Source: Tumebacillus avium (GTDB lineage: Bacteria > Bacillota > Bacilli > Tumebacillales > Tumebacillaceae). From it: a DNA stretch of 64,000 bases. The position numbers were made by a program, and so were the translations under genes. Below the pieces are notes generated by a model. That model was not told the DNA's origin. It did no database searches and saw only the letters and a list, made by a program, of their open reading frames with translations. Each line of letters starts with the position of its first letter. Position 1 is the first letter of the stretch. This document shows positions 30,701-40,800 of this stretch, piece by piece. The stretch covers positions 5,076,001 to 5,140,000 of the forward strand of contig NZ_CP021434.1 of assembly GCF_002162355.1 (NCBI RefSeq). The letters run 5' to 3'.

Positions 30701-33700
30701 TGACGAAAAAGCCGATCAGCGCTTCTGTCTCCTGACGCGTCCGACCCGCGATCGGGGAGCCGACCACGATATCTTCCTGCCCGGACAAACGGCAGAGCAG
30801 CGCGTTAAATGCCGCCAAAAGCGTCATGTACAGGGTAACGCCCTCTTGCTGGCTCAGCGCTTTCAAGCGCGGCAACACGCCATTTGCAAGTGAAACCTCA
30901 ATCATCGCACCGTTAAAAGCCTGCACCGCCGGCCGCGGTTTGTCGGCGGGCAATTCCAGAACGAAGTCAGCGCCGCGCAACTGTTGTTTCCAGTAGGCCA
31001 ACTGCTCCTCCAGCACACCGCCTTGGAACCATGCGCGCTGCCAGGCAGCAAAATCTGCATATTGAACCGCAAGCGGCGCCAGCGGCGACGGACGATCTTG
31101 GGAAAACGCCTCATACAGCACAGACAGCTCCTCGATCAAAATGCTCATCGACCAGCCGTCCGATGCGATATGGTGCATCGTCACGAGCAGCACATGATCC
31201 GTTTCCCCCATCCGCAGAAGCAAGGCGCGCAACATCGGCCCCCGGCTCAGATCGAATGGTCGATCTCCTTCTTCGATCACCGTCAGAAGCGCCTGCATCT
31301 CCCGTTCGAAATCAGCGAGGCCGGATAAATCCTGCACCGCAAACGGAAGTTCCGCATCGGCGACGACCTGCGACGGCTCGCCGTTCGGCGAATGAAACGC
31401 AGTGCGCAGCACTTCATGACGGCGCAAAATTTCGTCAAGTGCCCTTTGCAGCGCGGACAGATGCAAGTGTCCTTTCAGGCGGAGCGCAAACGGCATGTTG
31501 TACGTTGAAGTCCCTTGATGGAACTGCTCAAAAAACCACAGCCGCTCCTGCGCAAATGACAGCGGCAAACTTCCAGTCCGCGGCACAGGCACGATCGGCA
31601 AGGCCGCAGATGTCCACTCTTCGCGCATTTTGTGTTCCACATACGCGGACAGGCTCTCGATGGTCGGCGACTCAAACAGCGCCCGCAACGGCACCTCCAC
31701 ACCCAGCGCCGAGTTCAAATGCGACATCACCTGCGTCGCCAAGAGAGAATGCCCGCCGAGTTCAAAGAAGTTTTCGCGCACGCCGACCAGCGGCAGGCGC
31801 AGCACGCGACGCCAGACTCCCGCCACCGTTTCTTCCAGCGGTGTTCGCGGCAAAATTGCCTCTTCTGCCCGGACCGCCTGACTGCGATCCGGCTCCGGCA
31901 GCGCGGTCCGGTCGACTTTGCGGTTGACCGTCAGCGGCAGCGCCTCCATCATCACGAATTGCCCAGGTACCATAAATTCAGGCAGCGCCGCTTTCAGATA
32001 CGCTCTCATGTCGGCACTTGCAGGCGCTTCCTGCTTCCCGACTGCCAAATACCCGACCAACTGATTTTCGCCCGACTCATCCGGCCAAGCCAGCACAACT
32101 GCATCTTGCACAGCAGGATGTTGGCGCAGCACCGCTTCGATCTCGCCGAGCTCAATGCGGTACCCGCGCACCTTCACCTGCAGGTCGATCCGCCCGAGGA
32201 ATTCAAGCTTCCCATTCGGCAGCCAACGCACCGCGTCGCCCGTCTTGTACAGACGCCCAAACGGCGTCTCCACAAATTTCTCCGCCGTCAGTTCGGGACG
32301 GTTCAGATACCCGCGGGCCAGACCCGCACCGCCGATGTGCAGTTCGCCCGTCACACCGATCGGCACCGGCCGCATGTTGGCGTCTAACACGTGCATCACC
32401 GAATTTTGCAGCGGCGCCCCGATGGTGGGAACGCTGACTCCGTCACAGACTTCCGCCGTAACAAAAACGGTCGTTTCCGTCGGCCCGTACACGTTGATCA
32501 CCTGCCGCCCGTCCTGCTTCCAGCGCTGCACCACTTCCAGCGGCAGCACCGTCCCGCCGCAGATCACCGTGTCCAGATCAGGCAGATCTGCACTCGGCAG
32601 CTGTGCCAGCATCGCTGGTGTCGTCGAGATGCGGTTGACGCGCTTTTCCCGAAGCAGCGACTGCAAATGCGGCCCCGGCAGCAAATCCTCACGCTTGAAC
32701 AGCACGATCGTCGAGCCGGTCGCCAGCGGCGGATACAGGTCCTTCACCGACGAATCGAACGAGAACGAAGGGAACATCGTGCAGCGCGTGCCTTCCTGCA
32801 GCCCAAAGTTGCGAATGAACATCTCCGTGAAGTTCATCAGGCTGCGATGTTCGATCAAAACGCCCTTCGGCTTGCCCGTCGAGCCGGACGTGTGAATCAC
32901 GTACGCGAGATTCCCAGAGCGCACACCGCTTTGCGGATTTCGAACCGGCTCTTCGGGGAACGTCTGCTGATCGAGCAGGATCACTTCCGCCCCGCAGTGC
33001 GGCAGTTCATCTGCCAAATGCGACTGGGTCAGCAGCACCTGCACCCCGCCGTCTTCAAGCTGATAAGCGATTCGCTCTGCCGGATACGCCGGGTCGACTG
33101 GCACATACGCGCCGCCCGCCTTTAGAACACCAAGCAGACCGACGATCATCTCCGGCCCGCGCTCCACGGCGATCGCGACCAACTGCTCCGGCCCGACCCC
33201 GCGTTTTTGCAAATGATGCGCCAGACGGTTCGCCTGCTCGTTCAGCTCGCGATACGTCAGCGTCCGTTCGCCATATTCGATTGCGACAAGATCAGGGGTC
33301 TGATCGGCCTGACGCTCAAACAGCTGATGCACACACAGGTCTTCCGAGAACGGAGCCGCCGTATCGTTCCACGCCGCGATCAACCCGCGCTCTTCTTCGG
33401 TCAGCAGCGGCATTTCCGCAACCGCACGGTCAGGCGCGTTCACGATGCCTTCGAGCAGCAGCGCAAAACGCTCGATGAACCGCTCGATCGTTTGATCATC
33501 AAAGAGGTCGGTGTTGTACACCACGCTCCCGGCCACGCCGCCGTTCTCCTCCTGCAGCAACAGGCTCAGGTCAAACTTTGACTTGCCCAGCTCAATTGGA
33601 AAGTCGCTCCAGGTCAGCCCCGGCAGGCTGAGATCCTCCCCAGGGGCATTCTGCAAGGCAAACATCACCTGAAACAGCGCCGTATAGCTCGTATTCCGCT

Positions 33701-36700
33701 CCGGACGCAGTTCTTGCACCAAACGTTCAAAAGGAAGATCCTGATGCGCATACGCGCCAAGGGTCACTTCCCTTACGCGCTTCAGAAGTTCACGGTAGCT
33801 CGGAGCGCCCGACAGATCGGTGCGCAGCGCCAGCGTGTTGACAAAAAAGCCGATCAAACCGTGCGTCTCCGGACGGGTGCGACCCGCAATCGGCGATCCA
33901 ACCACGATATCCTCCTGACCAGAAGTGCGGGACAGCAGCACGCTAAACGCCGTCAACAACGTCATGAACAGCGTCACGCCCTCCTGCTGGCCCAGCGCCT
34001 TTAACCGTTCGATCAGCCCGGCCGGCAACACGACATCCCGGGAGGCGCCGGCAAACGTCTGCACCGCCGGCCGCGGGCGGTCTGTCGGCAGTTGCAGTAC
34101 AGAAGGTGCGCCTCGCAGCGCAGCTTTCCAGTAGGCAAGCTGCGTTTCCAGCACCTCGCCTTGCAGCCAATCGCGCTGCCATTGCGCAAAATCCACATAT
34201 TGCATCGCCAGCGGCGCAAGCGGAGAAGGAGCACCTTGCTGAAAAGCGGCATAGAGTTTCGACAGCTCATCGATCAAGATCCTCATCGACCAGCCGTCCG
34301 AAATGATATGGTGCATCGTTAACAGCAGCACGTGATCTTCTGCTGCAATCCGCAGCAGTTTCGTGCGCACCAAAGCGCCATGGGTCAGATCAAAGGGGGT
34401 GTCGCCTTCTTGAATCGCTTCCAAGGCGGCCTGCATCACTGCCAACTCGACCGGCGAATCGGAAAGATCAACCAGCTCAAACGGCATCTCCTGCCTGGCT
34501 GCAATCACCTGCTCAGGCTGACCGTCCACGACGGCAAACGATGTGCGCATCGCCTCGTGGCGCGCCATGATCTCATTGAAGCTTTGTTGCAGCGCCGGCA
34601 CGTCTAAGCGCCCTGACATTCGCAATGCCATCGGCACATTGTAAGCGGCCGGATTGGAATTGAACTGTTCCAAAAACCACAACCGCTCCTGCGCGAACGA
34701 CAACGGAAACCGCTTGCTCCGATCGGCAGGGCGGATGGTGATGATTTCCGAAACAATGCCTTTCCGCTTGTCGATCAACCGAGCCAACGCTTCGATCGTC
34801 GGCGATTCGAAGAGCGCACGTAAAGAAATTTCCACGCCGCATTTTGCAGCGACCTGGCCAGTGACCTGCGTCGCGAGCAGCGAATGTCCTCCGATCGCAA
34901 AGAAGTTGTCGGTCACACCGATGCCGTCCAGACGCAGCACCTTTTGCCAAATCTCCAGCAGTTCGCGCTCCGTATCGGTCCGCGCTCCGACCGCTACTTC
35001 TGCGCCGGCCGCATGTTCGCGACTCGGCGCGGGCAGTGCGCGGCGGTTGACTTTGCCGTTCGCAGTAAGCGGCAATGCCTCCAGCTCAACAAAATACGAA
35101 GGGAGCATAAATTCGGGCAAACCCTGCTGCAAAAAGGCGCGCAGTTCTTTCGGAGACGGGACTTGCCGGCCCGCGACATACGCGAGAATCTGCTGCTCTT
35201 GCACCAGCACAGCCGCTTCTTTGATCTCTGGATGCTTCAGCAAGCCTGCTTCGATCTCGCCAAGCTCAATGCGGAATCCACGGATCTTCACCAGTTGGTC
35301 AAGGCGGCCGAAATACTCCAGATTCCCATCCGGCAGCCAGCGCACTTTGTCGCCCGTCTTATACAGCCTGCCAAACTCCGTGTCCAGAAACTTCTCTGCC
35401 GTCAGCTCCTGACGGTTCAAATATCCGCGCCCGAGTCCAATGCCGCCGGCGTACAGTTCGCCCGGCATGCCGACCGGAAGCGGATTGAGATGATCGTCGA
35501 GAACGAACGTTTTCATGTTCGCCAGCGGCCGGCCGATCGAAGGCAAACGCCCGTCTGCCGGTGCCGTCGGCACTTCATATGTCGTGGTGTAGATGGTCGC
35601 CTCCGACGGGCCGTAACCGTTGATCACCCGGAACGGGAGGCCAGGGCGCGGATAGGATCGCATTGCTTCGCCGCCAGCGAGTTGCATCCGAAGCTTGGTG
35701 TCCGACGGCCACTCCAGCGCCATCAGCGCTTCCGTCAGCACCGTCGTCGTATAGCTGACTGCGATCTCCTGCTCCAACAACCACGCTTGCAACTTCTGCG
35801 GCGCATAGCGCACCTCATCTTCCGGCTGCACAATCGCACAGCCGATCAACAGCGCAGGGCAGAGATCCATCAGCGAACCGTCAAAGCCAAGACCGGAGAT
35901 GTGCGACGTGCGGTCGGCGGAGGTCAATCCCGTATAGCGGGCATACCAGTGCGCAAAATTGAGTATGGACTCGTGCTCGAGCTCAACTCCTTTTGGCGTC
36001 CCTGTCGAACCTGAGGTGTACAGGACACAAGCCAGATGGCGCAACTCGGACACGGCCGGCAGGTTCTCCGCACTTTCATCAGCAAAAACAGCCTGATCGA
36101 GATCCAGACGGCAACTCGCGCCGCCTTCCCACACCGTGCGCTCCTGCAGGCTGCCCTGTGTCAGGAGTACGACCGCTTGGGCATCATCGAGCATGAAGCG
36201 AATCCGTTCGGCCGGATATTTCGGGTCGATCATCAAGAACGCAGCCCCGGTCTTCCACGCGGCCAGATAGGCTCCAATCAGCTCCGGTGAGCGCTCCAGA
36301 CAAACGCCGACCTTGCGCTCCGGTCCCGCCCCCTGCTTTTGCAAAAAGCGGGCGAGGCGGTTGGCATATGCATTTAGTTCCCCGTACGTCCAGACACCAT
36401 CCGGCGTGACGACAGCCGGCGCATCCGGTGCATGCGCCGCATGAGCTTCTACATATTGATGCAAAAAGCGGTCACGCGGAAAATCAACATCGGTCGCATT
36501 CCAGACGGTCAGCACTTCCTCCCGCTCAGCTGTGGAGAGCAGCGGAATCTCCGCGAGCGAAACGTCCGGTTGATCGGCGACCGTATGCAACATCACCGAC
36601 AGATGATCGAGCATCCGCCGCACCGACTCTGCATCATAGAATTGCGCATCGTACTGCAGACGCAAGATCAGCTCTTTCGCCGGAATGCCGACCAGCGTCA

Positions 36701-37865
36701 GCGGGAACGACGTCTGCTGCTCGGAAGAGACCTCAATGATGTTCAGAGAGCGCTTGGCTGCTTCCGTTTCCTCTTCGTCGTGGAAATTCTCGAAGACAAA
36801 AATCGTTTCAAACAGGCGCAGGCTGCGCGGAACTTCACTCCACTCCTGCACACTGATCAGCGGGCTGTGATCATATTGGCGCGCTTCCAATTGCTCATTT
36901 TGCAGCTCTTTCAGCCACGGGCCCAGCTCCCGGCTCAGATCGACGCCGACCCGCACCGGCAAGGTGTTGATCAGCATGCCGGCCATCGTATCCACCCCCG
37001 GCAGATCGCCCGGACGGCCGGAGACGGTGCTGCCGAAAACGACATCTTCTTCGCCCGATGCCCGGCTCAGATACAGCGCCCAGATTCCTTGCAACAGCGT
37101 GTTCAGCGTGATCTGGAAGTTGCGGGCAACTTTTTGCAGCTTCTGATGCACCTCATGCGGCAGGTTGAGGTCAAGCGCTCCGTACGGCGCTTCTCCTGCC
37201 GCGATCTCACGCGGCCCCCAATAGAGCGGCAGAGCAGTCGGCTCCGCAAACCCGGCCAGCGCCTGGCGCCAATAGCGCTCCGCCGCTTCCATGTCCTGAC
37301 GCTGCAGCCAGGCCAGATAATCGCGGAACGGACGTGCCGGCTGCAACGTGAGCTCAACACCGGCCTGATACGCTTCGTAAAACTGCCACAGTTCCTGCAG
37401 CACCATTTGCAAAGACCACCCGTCGAGCAGGAGGTGATGGAAGGACCAGGTCAAGCTGTGCAGTTCATCCGCCAGTTTGATCATCGTGATCCGCATCACC
37501 GGCGCTTGGGTAAACACAAACGGTTCGATCCGGTCCTGTTCATAAAACGCGGCCAGCTTCTCCTGTTGCTCTCCTTGCAGCACAGCGCTCCAATCGAGTT
37601 CGCGCAGGGGGAGTTCCACCACTTTGCCCACCACTTGCAACGGCTTCTCTAAATCCTCCCAATAAAAAGCGGTGCGCAGGATCGGATGGCGCTCCATCAC
37701 TTTTTGAAAGGCACGGGAAAAGGCGTCAATGTTCAGCCGTCCTTCCAGCAGCATATTGAGCTGTACGCCGTACACCCCCGATTCGGGGGCGTACAGCGTA
37801 TGGAACAGCATCCCGTGCTGCAGAGGTGTCAGTTCGTACAGCGACTCGATATTTTCGCGTTTCAT
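27777..37865 (-). CDS. NRPS, three modules plus thioesterase (C-A-PCP)x3-TE
   Basis: 3362 residues. C1 starts directly at LYELTPLQHGMLFHT and has HHLLLDG near 143, the style of C domains that take a D-configured donor, in keeping with the E domain just upstream. C2 (HHIISDG near 1185) and C3 (HHIASDG near 2233) are intact. A domains (SGSTG motifs near 618, 1662 and 2708) have pockets read as D-G-M-Y-L-G-G-I-Y, D-S-K-S-I-G-V-V-F and D-A-C-F-F-G-F-V-G, none assignable. PCPs carry GGHSLL near 993, 2035 and 3072. The type I TE has Ser in GWSFGG near 3200 and releases by hydrolysis or cyclisation. The start is ATG 37865 with GGTGGGAG upstream; a TTG at 37886 would overlap the previous gene. Confidence 0.94.
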   Translation of the reverse strand: MKRENIESLYELTPLQHGMLFHTLYAPESGVYGVQLNMLLEGRLNIDAFSRAFQKVMERHPILRTAFYWEDLEKPLQVVGKVVELPLRELDWSAVLQGEQQEKLAAFYEQDRIEPFVFTQAPVMRITMIKLADELHSLTWSFHHLLLDGWSLQMVLQELWQFYEAYQAGVELTLQPARPFRDYLAWLQRQDMEAAERYWRQALAGFAEPTALPLYWGPREIAAGEAPYGALDLNLPHEVHQKLQKVARNFQITLNTLLQGIWALYLSRASGEEDVVFGSTVSGRPGDLPGVDTMAGMLINTLPVRVGVDLSRELGPWLKELQNEQLEARQYDHSPLISVQEWSEVPRSLRLFETIFVFENFHDEEETEAAKRSLNIIEVSSEQQTSFPLTLVGIPAKELILRLQYDAQFYDAESVRRMLDHLSVMLHTVADQPDVSLAEIPLLSTAEREEVLTVWNATDVDFPRDRFLHQYVEAHAAHAPDAPAVVTPDGVWTYGELNAYANRLARFLQKQGAGPERKVGVCLERSPELIGAYLAAWKTGAAFLMIDPKYPAERIRFMLDDAQAVVLLTQGSLQERTVWEGGASCRLDLDQAVFADESAENLPAVSELRHLACVLYTSGSTGTPKGVELEHESILNFAHWYARYTGLTSADRTSHISGLGFDGSLMDLCPALLIGCAIVQPEDEVRYAPQKLQAWLLEQEIAVSYTTTVLTEALMALEWPSDTKLRMQLAGGEAMRSYPRPGLPFRVINGYGPSEATIYTTTYEVPTAPADGRLPSIGRPLANMKTFVLDDHLNPLPVGMPGELYAGGIGLGRGYLNRQELTAEKFLDTEFGRLYKTGDKVRWLPDGNLEYFGRLDQLVKIRGFRIELGEIEAGLLKHPEIKEAAVLVQEQQILAYVAGRQVPSPKELRAFLQQGLPEFMLPSYFVELEALPLTANGKVNRRALPAPSREHAAGAEVAVGARTDTERELLEIWQKVLRLDGIGVTDNFFAIGGHSLLATQVTGQVAAKCGVEISLRALFESPTIEALARLIDKRKGIVSEIITIRPADRSKRFPLSFAQERLWFLEQFNSNPAAYNVPMALRMSGRLDVPALQQSFNEIMARHEAMRTSFAVVDGQPEQVIAARQEMPFELVDLSDSPVELAVMQAALEAIQEGDTPFDLTHGALVRTKLLRIAAEDHVLLLTMHHIISDGWSMRILIDELSKLYAAFQQGAPSPLAPLAMQYVDFAQWQRDWLQGEVLETQLAYWKAALRGAPSVLQLPTDRPRPAVQTFAGASRDVVLPAGLIERLKALGQQEGVTLFMTLLTAFSVLLSRTSGQEDIVVGSPIAGRTRPETHGLIGFFVNTLALRTDLSGAPSYRELLKRVREVTLGAYAHQDLPFERLVQELRPERNTSYTALFQVMFALQNAPGEDLSLPGLTWSDFPIELGKSKFDLSLLLQEENGGVAGSVVYNTDLFDDQTIERFIERFALLLEGIVNAPDRAVAEMPLLTEEERGLIAAWNDTAAPFSEDLCVHQLFERQADQTPDLVAIEYGERTLTYRELNEQANRLAHHLQKRGVGPEQLVAIAVERGPEMIVGLLGVLKAGGAYVPVDPAYPAERIAYQLEDGGVQVLLTQSHLADELPHCGAEVILLDQQTFPEEPVRNPQSGVRSGNLAYVIHTSGSTGKPKGVLIEHRSLMNFTEMFIRNFGLQEGTRCTMFPSFSFDSSVKDLYPPLATGSTIVLFKREDLLPGPHLQSLLREKRVNRISTTPAMLAQLPSADLPDLDTVICGGTVLPLEVVQRWKQDGRQVINVYGPTETTVFVTAEVCDGVSVPTIGAPLQNSVMHVLDANMRPVPIGVTGELHIGGAGLARGYLNRPELTAEKFVETPFGRLYKTGDAVRWLPNGKLEFLGRIDLQVKVRGYRIELGEIEAVLRQHPAVQDAVVLAWPDESGENQLVGYLAVGKQEAPASADMRAYLKAALPEFMVPGQFVMMEALPLTVNRKVDRTALPEPDRSQAVRAEEAILPRTPLEETVAGVWRRVLRLPLVGVRENFFELGGHSLLATQVMSHLNSALGVEVPLRALFESPTIESLSAYVEHKMREEWTSAALPIVPVPRTGSLPLSFAQERLWFFEQFHQGTSTYNMPFALRLKGHLHLSALQRALDEILRRHEVLRTAFHSPNGEPSQVVADAELPFAVQDLSGLADFEREMQALLTVIEEGDRPFDLSRGPMLRALLLRMGETDHVLLVTMHHIASDGWSMSILIEELSVLYEAFSQDRPSPLAPLAVQYADFAAWQRAWFQGGVLEEQLAYWKQQLRGADFVLELPADKPRPAVQAFNGAMIEVSLANGVLPRLKALSQQEGVTLYMTLLAAFNALLCRLSGQEDIVVGSPIAGRTRQETEALIGFFVNTLALRTDLSGNPGFRELLSRVRETTLGAYAHQDLPFERLVREVQPERDMSYSALFQVMFALQNAPQGDLELPGLTLTRFPIDKATSMFDLTFSLYEGEDGLVGVVQYNTDLFEAETVQRIAERFDVLLAGIASAPDCALAELPVLTDEERGLLANWRETAAPYSDRASLHQLIEAQAARTPDAVAAECAEGVLTYRELNEQANRIARVLQAKGVGPDQLVAIAVDRTPEMAVAALAVLKAGGAYVPLDPAYPSDRLAFMLEDSQAKWLLTKGHLAAGLPDSQADVVLLDADWSGISAEPVPSQAGPDDLAYVIYTSGSTGRPKGTLLMHRGAVNFVEDCVRRFGWTTGDRVLKTASFSFDASVCDLLVPLAAGATVCFAEQTLPGPEMIRLLRDWKITGLFLSSSALAILPDEDLPQLRTIFTGGEVVTEELMARYGEGRDLFVFYGPTEASVGVAAMKAGPGGRTGAMGYPLQNTKLYVLDASLQEVPIGVPGEVHVAGIGLARGYLNQPELTAEKFIVVNEERLYKTGDLARWLPDGKLEFCGRIDEQVKLRGFRVELGEIEAQLRKHPTVQDAAVILREDVLVGYVAAESVSLSVLREHLAEQLPEYMVPSALVVLEALPLTPNGKVDRRALPVPAVSHEHDFVAPRDAVELMVSRIFEELLGVSKVGAKENFFTLGGHSLLAVRLSAQIQQKFGQELPLARLFQHATVEGVAHLLRQGGQTAYTPLIELAKGEGDPFFCVHAVGGSALSYLELANALGGGQPFYAFQARGLEVTEAPFEDIQTMAACYVAELVKVQPQGPVHIGGWSFGGAVAYEMVRLLQAQGREVASLVLIDSYAPTLFIEEPDALLPSFAADLAGQLGVLLLPEEAEELSRLDEQAGLVFLHSHVATDLGYEQLTRLFTVFKANMTALVAYLPAGMVSVPTTLYLSESSAGNPHAPTLGWEELLQRVEVKSVEGDHFTILKNLQHI

Positions 37866-37866
37866 A

Positions 37867-40800
37867 TTATTCTCCCACCTTGCCAAACGAGCTCAGGAAC
37901 TTGTCGAGGTCCTCTTGATTGATGTTCGCTTCCGGGAAGTCGGACGGGGTAAACCCGCCTGCGTTCGGGTCGAGGCAATGCTCGATCAGGACGCGCAGCT
38001 CGGCGAGGAAGTCACCCGCGACGCGCTCAATCGTCGCACGGTGATGGATGTTCTCCGAGAACTCCCAGCACACTTCCAGCTCGCCGTTGATAACCGTTGC
38101 CGACAGCTGCAGATAGTGCGGACGGCTGCCGCTTTGTGCGCGCGGCGACCCGACGCTCTCCCGTGCAAAGCCAAACAGCGCATCGCCCGACACCTGCTGG
38201 TCAAACTGCCCGAGATAGTTGAACGAAATGTCCGCTTGCGGGAATGCTTTCAGGCGTTCCGCCACATCTCCCACTTGGCACAGGCGACGCAGCAAGCCAT
38301 AGCCGATCCCTTTGTTCGGGACGGCGCGCAGCAGTTCTTTTACTTTCTTGATCTGTTCGCCCGGATGCTTGTCGAAGCCGAGGTCGACCAGCACCGGATA
38401 GATCGAGGTAAAGAAGCCGACGGTGCGCGAATGGTCGATGTCGTCCATCAGGTCTTCGCGTCCATGCGCTTCGATGTTGATCAGGATCTTGCGCTCCTGC
38501 GACCAGTTCGCGCAGACTTTGGCGAGCGCGGTGATCAGCACATCGTTGATCTGCGTATGGTACGCTTTCGGCACATCTTGCAGAAGCTGCTTCGTCTCCG
38601 CTTTCGACAGCGTGACATACACATTGCCGACCGACGCTTCGATGTTCTGCCCCTGCAGATCGGACGGCAGCCCTTTGACATCCTGCCATCTCGCATCCAG
38701 CCAGTAGTCCGCTTCTTTCAAAACCGGCTCGGTCTGCGCGTATTCGTTCAGGCGGTTGGCCCAGTAGCGGAAGGAAGTCGTCTTCGGCGGCAGGGCGGCT
38801 TTTTGTCCTTGCTCCAGCTGACCAAAAGCGGTGCGCAAGTCTTCGATCAAAATCCGCCACGAGATGCCGTCGATGACGATGTGATGCAGAGCAAACAGCA
38901 GACGTCCCGTCTTCTCAGCGCCAAGATCAAAATACACAAAGCGCACCAGCGGCCCTTCGGTCAGGTGCAGGCTTCCTTGCGCCTCGATCGCCGCTTCTTC
39001 CAGCGCGGCTTCCTGCTGCTCAGCCGGCACATCGCTCAAGTCGATCGCCGTGAACGGCACGTCGTCGCTGTGGCCGGTGTTGATTTGCGACCAGTTGCCC
39101 TCCGCATCCTGCACAAAACGCATGCGCAGCGCATCGTGGTGCTTCATCAGCTCGCCAAACGCTTGTTTCAAAATCTCCAGGTCAACGCGCTGGCGCACTT
39201 CGAGCAGGAACGGCATGTTCCAGTAGTGCTTCTCAGGCAGGTCTTGCGCCAACAGCCAATGCTGCATCGGGGTGAGCAGCGCCGGTCCGGTGACAACGCC
39301 CTGCTCGCTTTGCACGACCGCCGCTTTGCCGGCGACGGTGGCCAGCTCGGCGATGGTCTGGTATTTGAACATATCTTTCGGCGTCAAACGCAGGCCCGCT
39401 TGTGCCGCCCGGGTGATGATCTGGATCGACAGGATCGAGTCCCCGCCAAGGTCAAAGAAATTGTCATGGATGCCAACATGCTCAAGCCGCAGCACTTCAG
39501 CAAAAATCTTCGCCAGCAGCGCTTCCGCTTCGTTGGTCGGCATCACCGCACTTTCCGACAAGGCTTGCACCTGCGGCGCGGGCAGTTTCTTGCGGTCGAC
39601 TTTGCCGTTGGCGGTGAGCGGAATGCTGTCGACGGTGACAAACAGAGCGGGCACCATGTATTCCGGCAAACGCTCTTTCAGGTAGTGGCGCAGATCCTGC
39701 GAAGTGACCGCGCCATCCGCATTCGGGATCACATAGCCGATCAGACGCTTATGGCCCGGTTCGTCTTCGCGGTCGATGACGACAGCGGAGCGCACGCCCG
39801 GATGGGCCGCGACGGCCGCTTCAATCTCGCCAAGCTCGATGCGGAAGCCGCGGATTTTCACCTGTTGGTCGATGCGGCCGAGGTATTCAAGGTCGCCGTT
39901 CGCAAGATAGCGGCCCAAGTCGCCGGAGCGGTAGAGGCGTTGTGTGACGCCGTTGATCTCGAAGTCTGCAAAACGCTCGGCGGTCAGCTCCGCGCGGTTC
40001 AGATAGCCGCGCGCCAAGCCTGCGCCGCCGACGCAGATTTCACCCGGCACGCCGATCGGCACCGGCTGGCCAAATGCATCAACGAGGTAGACTTGCAGGT
40101 CAGGGATCGGACGCCCGATCACCGATGCCGGCGAAGCGAGGTCATCGCGGGACAGCGGGCGGTACGTGACATGGACGGTCGTCTCGGTGATGCCGTACAT
40201 GTTGACAAGTTGCGGCTTGTGATCGCCATGGCGGTCAAACCAAGCAGCAAGCGACTGGATCTCCAGCGCTTCCCCGCCAAAGATCACGTAGCGCAAGGCC
40301 AAGTCGGGCGACTGGCCGACACGCTCTTCCGCGTGCATCAGCTGACGGAACGCCGACGGCGTCTGGTTGAGCACGGTCACTCCTTCACGGACCAGCAGTT
40401 CATAGAACGCATCCGGTTCGCGGGATGTCGCAAACGGAACGACAACAAGCTTCGCACCGGACAAGAGCGGTCCCCACAGCTCCCAGACGGAGAAGTCGAA
40501 CGCGTAGGAGTGGAACAGCGTCCAGACATCAGTTTCATTGAAGTGGAACCACTGCTCCGTTTCGGTCAACAGGCGCACGACATTGCCATGCGGGATGAGC
40601 ACTCCTTTCGGTGTGCCGGTCGAACCGGAGGTATAGATGATATAGGCCAGCGTATCGCCCGTTGCGCCGCTGTCCGGGTTCGCTGTGCTCTCCCCGGCGA
40701 TCTCTGCCGCCTCATCGTCGAGTGTGAGCACTTGGGCGGTGTGGGACGGGAGGTTCGCCAACAGGTGCGACTGCGTGACCAGCACGGCAGCCTGCGAGTC